DNA from: Pseudomonas botevensis
GTDB taxonomy: Bacteria > Pseudomonadota > Gammaproteobacteria > Pseudomonadales > Pseudomonadaceae
DNA length: 64,000 nucleotides
NCBI RefSeq assembly: GCF_019145475.1
Contig: NZ_JAHTKI010000011.1
Location: 124,001-188,000 of the forward strand
Reading direction: 5' to 3'
In this document: one piece after another, positions 34,835 to 42,063 of the stretch
Layout: each line of letters opens with the position of its first letter
Numbering within the stretch: the stretch's first letter is position 1
Made by a program: the position numbers and the translations under genes
The notes under the pieces: model-generated
Seen by the model: only the letters and a program-made list of their open reading frames with translations
The model's database searches: none
Told to the model about the DNA's origin: nothing

Positions 34835-35761
34835 TCACGGGCGGTAGATGATCGCCGAGCCCCACGACAGACCGACCCCGAAACCACTGATCGCAATGCG
34901 CTGCCATTGGGAATCGAGAGCGTGTTTCTCCAGCAGCAGCGGAATGCTCGACGACACGGTGTTGCCGGTCTCGACCATGTCCTTGATGAACTTCTCCGGC
35001 TCTCCCTCGAAACGCCGAGCCACGGCGTCGACGATTGCCGCACTGCCCTGGTGGATGCAGAACGCATCGATGTCATCGGCCTTGAGGGCAGAATCGTCGA
35101 GTAATTCGTGCAAATGCGCCGGAACCTTGAGCAACGCGAAGTTGAACACCTGGCGACCGTTCATGAAGAACACGCCGTCGGTGACTTTCAGGTGCGGTGC
35201 GCCGGAGCCGTCGGTGCCGAACTTGGCCTTGCCCAGCGCCCAGGTCGGATCTTCACCCATCCAGGTCGCAGTGGCGGCATCGCCGAACAGCATGGTGGTG
35301 TTGCGATCTTCCGGGTCAACGATCTTCGAGTACGGGTCGGCGGTGATCAGCAGGCCGTTCTTCAGACCGGCGGCTTCCATGAAACCCTTGATCGCGTAGA
35401 TGCCGTAAACGTAACCGGAGCAGCCCAGGGAGATGTCGAACGCAGCAACGTGGGTCGGCAGACCGAGCTTGTCCTGAACGATCGCCGCCGTGTGCGGCAG
35501 GCCTTCTTCATCACCGTTCTGGGTGACGACGATCAGCGCATCGATGGATTCACGTTTCAGCTCAGGATTGCTGGCAAACAGCGCATTGGCCGCTTCAACG
35601 CACAGATCGGAAGTTTCCTGGTCCGCATCCTTGCGGGGCAGGAAGGCCGAACCGATCTTGCCGAGGATGAATTCTTCATCCTTCTCGAATTTTGCACCTT
35701 GTGCGTAATTGTCCACGCCGGCTACAGGAACGTAGCTCGCAATGCTTTTTATGCCAATCAT
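34835..35761 (-). CDS. 3-oxoacyl-ACP synthase III (KASIII)-like protein
   Basis: Thiolase-fold condensing enzyme of 308 residues with the FabH catalytic triad: Cys114 (SLGCSGYVYG), His237 (FCIHQGS) and Asn267 (ETGNTVSSS). In P. syringae a KASIII gene (orf3) sits in the flagellin glycosylation island and is needed for the acyl group on the flagellin sugar; the same place here suggests it makes an acyl donor, perhaps a short hydroxyacyl, for the amino sugar. ATG at 35761 starts the family-like sequence MIGIKSIASYVP. It is set off by a 226-base gap from pseI and a strong terminator downstream. Confidence 0.92.
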   Translation of the reverse strand: MIGIKSIASYVPVAGVDNYAQGAKFEKDEEFILGKIGSAFLPRKDADQETSDLCVEAANALFASNPELKRESIDALIVVTQNGDEEGLPHTAAIVQDKLGLPTHVAAFDISLGCSGYVYGIYAIKGFMEAAGLKNGLLITADPYSKIVDPEDRNTTMLFGDAATATWMGEDPTWALGKAKFGTDGSGAPHLKVTDGVFFMNGRQVFNFALLKVPAHLHELLDDSALKADDIDAFCIHQGSAAIVDAVARRFEGEPEKFIKDMVETGNTVSSSIPLLLEKHALDSQWQRIAISGFGVGLSWGSAIIYRP

Positions 35762-35987
35762 TACGGCTTCCCAATAATAAACAGCCCAATACCACCGCTC
35801 GCAAGGATTCGAGGGGCGCCGACAAACAGAAAACGGCCGCCACAACGGGCAGCCACGGGGAGCGCAGAGGGCTATCACTGAAACCGATAACGGGTCAGGC
35901 GCCATCTCCCCGGTCATTACAATACAGTGAAGATGCGCGTTATGACTCGCAGGTCACGCCATTTTGCCGAATCGGTTGCAGATCGGG

Positions 35988-37040
35988 TTATTCGACCAAC
36001 GACCAGTCCAGCGGCGTGCCACGTTTGATCGGCGCGCGCGCGCGGCGGCCGAGGACGGCATCGGTGTGCTTGGGCGGCAGACCGAGGCCGGGACGGATGG
36101 CGCGCAGGTTGGCGGCCGTGAAGGGTTCACCGGCGGCCATGTCGGCGGTGACGTACAGCGACCGACGGTACACCAGCGACTTGCGCTCGGCCTCCGTCAC
36201 CCCGTAATGCACCTGGCCCATGGCCTGCCAGGCGCGTTCGGTTTCCAGCACCAGGCTGGCGAGTTCCGCCGGCTCCAGGGAGAAACTGGCGTCGACCCCG
36301 CCGGCAGCGCGATCGAGGGTAAAGTGCTTTTCCACCACGGTCGCCCCGAGCGCCACGGCCGCCACCGAGACACCGACGCCCATCGAGTGATCCGACAGCC
36401 CCACTTCGCAACCGAACAGCTCGCGCAGATGCGGGATCGTGCGCACGTTGCTGTTGACCGGGGTTGCCGGGTAGGTGCTGGTGCATTTGAGCAGCACCAG
36501 ATCCTTGCACCCGGCCTCACGGGCGGCGCGCACGGTTTCATCGAGCTCGGCGATGCTCGCCATGCCGGTGGAGATGATGAGCGGCTTGCCCGTGGCGGCC
36601 ACGCGGCGGATCAGCGGCAGGTCGGTGTTTTCGAAACTGGCGATCTTGTAGGCCGGCACGTCGAGGCTTTCGAGAAAATCCACTGCCGAATCATCGAACG
36701 GCGTCGAGAACGCGAGCATCCCCAAGGCTTTGGCCCGGGCGAAAATCGGCGCGTGCCACTCCCATGGGGTATGGGCCTTTTCATACAGATCGTACAAAGA
36801 CGTGCCGGCCCACAGGCTGTTCGGGTCCTTGATGAAGAACTCGCCCTCGGCCAGATCCAGGGTCATGGTCTCGGCGGTGTAGGTTTGCAGCTTCAAGGCG
36901 TGCGCCCCGGCCTTCGCCGCTGCATCGACAATCTGCAGCGCCACGTCCAGCGACTGGTTATGGTTGCCGCTCATCTCGGCAATGATGAACGGCGGTGCGT
37001 CGGCACCGATCAGACGGTCGCCAATCCTGAAACTGCTCAT
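35988..37040 (-). CDS. pseI: PseI, pseudaminic acid synthase
   Basis: NeuB family enzyme of 350 residues that condenses phosphoenolpyruvate with 2,4-diacetamido-2,4,6-trideoxy-L-altrose to give pseudaminic acid. The TIM-barrel has FIIAEMSGNHNQS, KLQTYTAE, and STPFDDSAVDFLE; the C-terminal SAF (antifreeze-like) domain begins near residue 285. The GNHNQ variant and the neighbours favour PseI over sialic or legionaminic acid synthases. Its ATG overlaps the pseG stop. It is the last gene of the 14-gene run. Confidence 0.96.
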   Translation of the reverse strand: MSSFRIGDRLIGADAPPFIIAEMSGNHNQSLDVALQIVDAAAKAGAHALKLQTYTAETMTLDLAEGEFFIKDPNSLWAGTSLYDLYEKAHTPWEWHAPIFARAKALGMLAFSTPFDDSAVDFLESLDVPAYKIASFENTDLPLIRRVAATGKPLIISTGMASIAELDETVRAAREAGCKDLVLLKCTSTYPATPVNSNVRTIPHLRELFGCEVGLSDHSMGVGVSVAAVALGATVVEKHFTLDRAAGGVDASFSLEPAELASLVLETERAWQAMGQVHYGVTEAERKSLVYRRSLYVTADMAAGEPFTAANLRAIRPGLGLPPKHTDAVLGRRARAPIKRGTPLDWSLVE

Positions 37041-38539
37041 GGGCGGTGTTCCTTCAAAACCTTGATGAACGCGCAGGCAGCCTGGCTGAACCCGGCGTCG
37101 TGAAATACAGTCAGCGAGGGCCGATTGGCCGGCAGCACCTGCGCGGTGATTGCAGTGAGGGACGGCCAGTGCGCGCTGACGAACGCCTCGCCCCGCGCCA
37201 GCAACGCCCTGCCCCAGCCGAGGCCGAAGCGGCCTTCGAACAGATACAGCGAGACTTCGGCCTCGAAGCCGCGCAGGTCGTAGCGCAAGACACCCACCGG
37301 GCCGTCGTCGGCCTCGGCGATCAGCAACAGACGCTGGGGATTGCTCAGACTCGCGGTCAGCCAGTTCAGGTGCGCCGGCCATTCGATCACCCCGGTCTCC
37401 AGCGACCAGCGCCGCACCGCCTCGGCATTGCGACCGTCGAACAGCAACTGCGCGTCGTCCAGCGTCGCCACACGCAAGGTGAGGACCGCGCCAGCCAGTG
37501 CCGCCGCCACCCGCTGCGCCCCGCGTCCGTCGACCAGTTGCCGCGAACGCTCGGCCAGGCTCTGGCGCAGGTAAAAATTCTCGCTGACAAAACCGATGGC
37601 ATCGCGCAGTTGCTCGACGCTGACCTGCTCCCGTGCGCCCATGAACACATGCACGCCCGCCGCCGCCATCACCTCGCCGTTGGTCTGCTGGTTGTTCGAC
37701 ACCGCGATGCAGATCGTCGGCAGGCCCATCGCCGCACGCTCCCAACTGGTGCCGCCGCCCGCGCCGATGAACAGATCGGCCTCGGTCATGCGTTGATAAA
37801 AATCACTGACAAAACTGTGCAGGCGCCAGTTCGGCCGCGTCTCGGCCAGGGCCTGCATCTGTACCCACGCCGGGTTGTCGGCGCCAGCGACGAAGTCCAC
37901 TTCCAGTTCGGGAAAGTTCGCCAGCGCAAGCATCGCGTGGTGCGTCTGCCGCGCCGCGTCGAAACCGCCGAAGTTCACCAGCACCCGCCGCGCGACCGGC
38001 TTGATCGCAATGGCCGGGCAATCGAACTCGTCGCGCAGCATGGCGTAACGCGGGCCGAGCAGCGTCCGGCAATTCTCGGGCAGCAGCGGCGCATAGTTTT
38101 CGCTGAGACCCGACAGATTCTGGTTGAGCAACAGATCGACGCTGTAGCGACGGGTCGCCAGATCATCCACGGCGGCAATCCGCAGCGCCCAGCGGCGCGC
38201 GGCGGTCTGCCAGTGATGATCGAGGCCGTAATGATCGACGATGATCCAGTCGAAGTCGGTCTGGCCGTCGAGCAGCGCGGCCAGGGCGTCGATGTCCGCC
38301 TGCCACGGCAGCATCGACTCGATGGCCTGCTGTGGGTCCTCACCGGGATAGCGATCCGGCAACGCGAAGGTTGCGAAGCCCTCGGCCTGCAAGGCCTCCA
38401 GCCGATGCCCCGGCAAGCGACGGCAGGCAAACGCTACGTGACTGCCCTGGGCGCGCAGCACCCTGGCCAGGGTCAGACAGCGGGCAATGTGACCGCTGCC
38501 GATGGTCGGCGACGCGTCGGCGCGAATCAGCACTCTCAT
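37037..38539 (-). CDS. pseG: PseG-PseH fusion: UDP-sugar hydrolase plus N-acetyltransferase
   Basis: Bifunctional protein of 500 residues. Residues 1-345 are PseG, which removes UDP from UDP-2,4-diacetamido-2,4,6-trideoxy-L-altrose; the catalytic His17 is in IGSGHIARC and the GT-B-like site includes GAGGGTSWERAAMGLP. Residues about 353-500 are a GNAT acetyltransferase (LRVATLDDAQLLFDGRNAE, GLGWGRALLARGE) matching PseH, which N-acetylates the 4-amino group. No separate pseH exists in the window, so the fusion completes the pathway. ATG at 38539 overlaps the pseF stop and its stop overlaps pseI. Confidence 0.94.
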   Translation of the reverse strand: MRVLIRADASPTIGSGHIARCLTLARVLRAQGSHVAFACRRLPGHRLEALQAEGFATFALPDRYPGEDPQQAIESMLPWQADIDALAALLDGQTDFDWIIVDHYGLDHHWQTAARRWALRIAAVDDLATRRYSVDLLLNQNLSGLSENYAPLLPENCRTLLGPRYAMLRDEFDCPAIAIKPVARRVLVNFGGFDAARQTHHAMLALANFPELEVDFVAGADNPAWVQMQALAETRPNWRLHSFVSDFYQRMTEADLFIGAGGGTSWERAAMGLPTICIAVSNNQQTNGEVMAAAGVHVFMGAREQVSVEQLRDAIGFVSENFYLRQSLAERSRQLVDGRGAQRVAAALAGAVLTLRVATLDDAQLLFDGRNAEAVRRWSLETGVIEWPAHLNWLTASLSNPQRLLLIAEADDGPVGVLRYDLRGFEAEVSLYLFEGRFGLGWGRALLARGEAFVSAHWPSLTAITAQVLPANRPSLTVFHDAGFSQAACAFIKVLKEHRP

Positions 38540-39231
38540 TGCAGTTCTCCGCCGGCCTTGAGCGCGGCGTAGAGATACTCGGCGCGCGTCCAGTCTTCGG
38601 CGGTGTCGATGTCCTGCACCAGATGCCGGGGCAGAATCACCGGCAGGCTGGCCGGCGAATAGAGCACCTCGCCGCGCAGCCACGCCTCGCGCCGGCCCCA
38701 ATAGAACTGGCCGGCATCCTGGAAGGCCTCGGGCAAATCCTGGGAACGGGTGTCGCGAAATTGCGGATACAGTGCGGTCAGGGCGCCCTGCCCGTCCAGA
38801 GTCAACGCGCGCTGCACCGGAAAACCGAAACTGCTGACCGAAAAGGCGAACGACTTGTCCGCATGCTGTTCCAGCAACTCAAACCCCTCACGCAGATACC
38901 GCGCCTGCAACAGCGGTGCCGTGGCGTACACGCAGCAGGCGTAATCGAAGGCCGGCAGTTGCTGCAAGGCATGCACGATCACCGCCGCCGTGCCGGTGAA
39001 ATCATCGGCCAGTTGCGCCGGACGCAGGAACGGCACGTCGGCGCCATGCGCCCGAGACACGTCGGCGATTTCCTCGTCATCGGTACTGACCACCACCTGA
39101 TCGAACAACCGCGAATCCAGTGTCGTGCGGATCGAGCGGACAATCATCGGCACACCATCGAACGGCTTGAGGTTCTTGCGCGGGATGCGTTTGCTGCCAC
39201 CGCGCGCCGGGATGATCGCCACGTTGCTCAA
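38536..39231 (-). CDS. pseF: PseF, CMP-pseudaminic acid cytidylyltransferase
   Basis: Activates pseudaminic acid with CTP, 231 residues. The nucleotide-binding N-terminus IIPARGGSKRIPRKNLKPF is the NeuA/PseF signature, and STDDEEIADVSRAHGAD follows. It overlaps both the upstream methylase stop and the pseG start by four bases, so all three are coupled. Confidence 0.95.
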   Translation of the reverse strand: MSNVAIIPARGGSKRIPRKNLKPFDGVPMIVRSIRTTLDSRLFDQVVVSTDDEEIADVSRAHGADVPFLRPAQLADDFTGTAAVIVHALQQLPAFDYACCVYATAPLLQARYLREGFELLEQHADKSFAFSVSSFGFPVQRALTLDGQGALTALYPQFRDTRSQDLPEAFQDAGQFYWGRREAWLRGEVLYSPASLPVILPRHLVQDIDTAEDWTRAEYLYAALKAGGELQ

Positions 39232-39848
39232 GAGCGTTTTTCCAGAAGAAACCAGGTGATGTCGTCGACCGGGAACTGCGGATCGCGGTGATAACCGAAG
39301 CCGTAGTCCAGCAGTTGCAGGTCGGGATAGCGATCGAGCATTTCACCGGCAAAATCGCGCTTGAACAGCTTGCCGCTGTTGCCGCGATAAGACACTTCCA
39401 CCGGCGCCGGGTTGTAGTACTCAGCGATCAGGATGTAGCGCTGGCTCAGTTCGTACAGCTGCGCATAGGCCGCCGGCAACAGTTCCGGCGCCAGGTGAAT
39501 CAGCACGCCTTTGCTGAGGGTCAGGTCGTAGCGGCGCTCGCGGGGAAAGTCGAACAGCGAACCGTGCCAGATCTGCGCAATGTCCAGTGCTTGCGCCTGG
39601 GCGCAGGCACTGGCGTTGATCTCGACGCCGAACAACGCGCATCGCGGCAGCAACTGACGCAGCGCCTGCAAGTTGTTGCCGGCGTTGGTGCCCAGTTCCA
39701 CCAGGCTCTCGATGCGGCCGGCGCGGGTCAGCGCCTTGGCGAACAACGCCAGGTTGGCCGCCACCAGCGGCTGGCCGACGTTGCGTTCGACGTACTGGTT
39801 ACCGAACTCGCCCTGCCAGAATTTTTCCTGCTCACTCAGGTCACGCAT
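39228..39848 (-). CDS. Pseudaminic acid biosynthesis-associated methylase
   Basis: SAM-dependent methyltransferase of 206 residues. Motif I appears as LVELGTNAGNNLQALRQLLP, followed by LFGVEINASACAQAQ and DLTLSKGVLIHLAPE. A family with this layout occurs inside pse operons of many bacteria; its acceptor is not known to me. It lies between pseC (30-base gap) and pseF (overlap), so the sugar or an intermediate may be methylated. Confidence 0.88.
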   Translation of the reverse strand: MRDLSEQEKFWQGEFGNQYVERNVGQPLVAANLALFAKALTRAGRIESLVELGTNAGNNLQALRQLLPRCALFGVEINASACAQAQALDIAQIWHGSLFDFPRERRYDLTLSKGVLIHLAPELLPAAYAQLYELSQRYILIAEYYNPAPVEVSYRGNSGKLFKRDFAGEMLDRYPDLQLLDYGFGYHRDPQFPVDDITWFLLEKRS

Positions 39849-39878
39849 TGCAGATTCCCATCCGTCGCCACAGGCAAT

Positions 39879-41036
39879 TTATTCGGTCAGACGACGCAGT
39901 TGCTCCACCACATGATCCTGTTGCGCATCGCTCAACAGCGGAAACATCGGCAGGCTGATCGCTTCGGTGTAATAACGTTCGGCCTCGGGAAAGTCCCCTT
40001 CGGCGAAACCCAGGTCACGATAGTACGGCTGCAAGTGCAACGGAATATAGTGCAGGTTCACGCCGATACCGGCCGCGCGCAAGCCTTCGAACACCTGACG
40101 GTGGCTGAGGCCGATGCGCTCGCTCTGCAAGCGAATCACGTACAGGTGCCAGGCGGATTCGGCCTCAGGCTGCGCGCTCGGCAGTGTCACCGGCAGGTAC
40201 GCCAGCAACCGGTTGTAGCGCGCCGCCAGTTCACGACGCCGGGCGATGAAAACGTCCAGTTTGTCGAGCTGCGACAAACCCAGCGCGGCTTGCAGATCGG
40301 TGATCCGGTAATTGAAGCCCAGCTCGATCTGCTGGTAGTACCACGGGCCGTGGCTGGGTTCGGTCATCTGTTGCGGATCACGGGTCATGCCGTGGCTGCG
40401 CAGGCGTTGCAGGCGCTCGGCCAGTTCCGGGCGATTGGTCAGCACCATGCCGCCTTCGGCGCTGGTGATGATCTTCACCGGGTGGAAACTGAACACGGTC
40501 ATCGCGGCGAATTCACCGCACCCGACCGGGCGCCCCGCATAGGACGCACCGACTGCGTGGGACGCGTCTTCGATCACCGTGAAGTTGTAGCGCTCGGCCA
40601 GTTCGGCAATGCGCCGCATGTCGCAGCTCTGCCCGGAGAACGCCACCGCCACCAGCACTTTGGGCAGTGTCCCGGTTTGCTCGGCGCGGTCGAGTTTGTC
40701 GGCCAGCACCTCGGCATCGAGGTTCCAGGTCAGCGGATCGATGTCCACGAAGTCGACATCGGCGCCGCAATAACGCCCGCAGTTGGCCGAGGCGAGAAAG
40801 GTGTTCGGCGTCGTCCACAAATGGTCGCCCGGCCCCAGCCCCGCCGCCACGCAGGCAATGTGCAGCGCCGCCGTGGCGTTGCACACCGCCACGGCGAAAT
40901 CCGCCTGGCAACGTTCGGCCACCGCTTGCTCGAAGCGTTCGATGGTCGGCCCCTGGGTCAGCCAGTCCGATTGCAACACCTCGACCACCGCGTCGATATC
41001 GGCCTGATCGACGCTCTGCCGGCCGTAGGGAATCAT
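39879..41036 (-). CDS. pseC: PseC, UDP-4-keto-6-deoxy-AltNAc aminotransferase
   Basis: PLP-dependent DegT family transaminase of 385 residues that adds the 4-amino group in pseudaminic acid synthesis. The PLP Lys is residue 188 in FSFHPVKIITSAEGG; PNTFLASANCGRYCGADVDFVD and VIEDASHAVGA are PseC-like. Overlap with pseB by four bases supports the sequential steps. Confidence 0.95.
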   Translation of the reverse strand: MIPYGRQSVDQADIDAVVEVLQSDWLTQGPTIERFEQAVAERCQADFAVAVCNATAALHIACVAAGLGPGDHLWTTPNTFLASANCGRYCGADVDFVDIDPLTWNLDAEVLADKLDRAEQTGTLPKVLVAVAFSGQSCDMRRIAELAERYNFTVIEDASHAVGASYAGRPVGCGEFAAMTVFSFHPVKIITSAEGGMVLTNRPELAERLQRLRSHGMTRDPQQMTEPSHGPWYYQQIELGFNYRITDLQAALGLSQLDKLDVFIARRRELAARYNRLLAYLPVTLPSAQPEAESAWHLYVIRLQSERIGLSHRQVFEGLRAAGIGVNLHYIPLHLQPYYRDLGFAEGDFPEAERYYTEAISLPMFPLLSDAQQDHVVEQLRRLTE

Positions 41037-42034
41037 GCCGACAGCTTCGCGTGCAGGTCGGCGATCTGGCCCACCGAGAGGAAATGCGGGTTGGTGTCGG
41101 AGCGGTATTCGAAGTCCTCGCCTACCGGCCGGCCGCGCTCGCCGAGACGGTCCACGGCAAAATCCACGTCGACGCTGGTGAAACGGATCGACGGCTGGAT
41201 GGTGTAGTGATCGGCGAATTCCAGGGTCATCCGCGCGTCATCCAGCGGCACCATCAGCTCGTGCAGCTTTTCTCCCGGACGGATGCCGACGTTTTTGTGT
41301 GGCAGATGCTCGGCCATGCCCCGCGCCAGATCGACGACGCGGATCGACGGGATCTTCGGCACGAACACTTCGCCGCCGTGCATCCGCGCGAAGCTGTCGA
41401 GAACGAACTGCACGCCGTGGTCGAGGGTGATCCAGAACCGGGTCATGCGCTCGTCGGTGATCGGCAGCTCAGTGGCGCCATCGGCGATCAGCTTGCTGAA
41501 GAACGGCACCACCGAACCGCGCGAACCGGCAACGTTGCCGTAGCGCACCACGGCGAATCGCGTCTGTTGCTCACCAGCGATGTTGTTGGCGGCGACGAAC
41601 AATTTGTCCGACAGCAACTTGGTCGCGCCGTACAGGTTGATCGGGCTCGCGGCCTTGTCGGTGGACAGCGCCACGACTTGCTTCACGCCGTTGTCGATGG
41701 CAGCGGCGATGATGTTTTCCGCGCCGTTGACGTTGGTGCGGATGCACTCGGTCGGGTTGTATTCCGCCGCCGGCACCTGCTTCAACGCGGCGGCATGCAC
41801 CACGTAGTCGATGCCGCGCATGGCCTGGCGCAGACGGTCGGCGTCGCGCACGTCACCGAGGAAGTACCGCATGCACGGCGCGTTGAACGTCTGCTGCATT
41901 TCGTACTGCTTGAGTTCATCGCGGGAGAACACCACCACCCGCTTGGGCTGGTATTGCTCAAGCAGGCGGCGGATGAAGTTGCGACCGAACGAGCCGGTGC
42001 CACCGGAGATGAAGATCGATTTACCGTTGAACAT
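41033..42034 (-). CDS. pseB: PseB, UDP-GlcNAc 4,6-dehydratase (5-inverting)
   Basis: First enzyme of the pseudaminic acid route, 333 residues. It is a short-chain dehydrogenase fold with FISGGTGSFGRNF (NADP site) and the catalytic STDKAASPINLYGATKLL region. ATG at 42034 gives the family-like start MFNGKSIFISG. It begins 29 bases after the Fgt1 stop, so the pse half of the operon is joined to the CDP-sugar half without a visible terminator or promoter. Confidence 0.96.
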   Translation of the reverse strand: MFNGKSIFISGGTGSFGRNFIRRLLEQYQPKRVVVFSRDELKQYEMQQTFNAPCMRYFLGDVRDADRLRQAMRGIDYVVHAAALKQVPAAEYNPTECIRTNVNGAENIIAAAIDNGVKQVVALSTDKAASPINLYGATKLLSDKLFVAANNIAGEQQTRFAVVRYGNVAGSRGSVVPFFSKLIADGATELPITDERMTRFWITLDHGVQFVLDSFARMHGGEVFVPKIPSIRVVDLARGMAEHLPHKNVGIRPGEKLHELMVPLDDARMTLEFADHYTIQPSIRFTSVDVDFAVDRLGERGRPVGEDFEYRSDTNPHFLSVGQIADLHAKLSA

Positions 42035-42063
42035 GTCTTGAATCCTGTTCCCTGTGCGAAGGC

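Noticed and set aside
35988..37040. Sialic (NeuB) or legionaminic acid synthase
   Set aside because: The surrounding PseB, PseC, PseG and PseF genes define the pseudaminic route; no NeuC or Leg genes are present.
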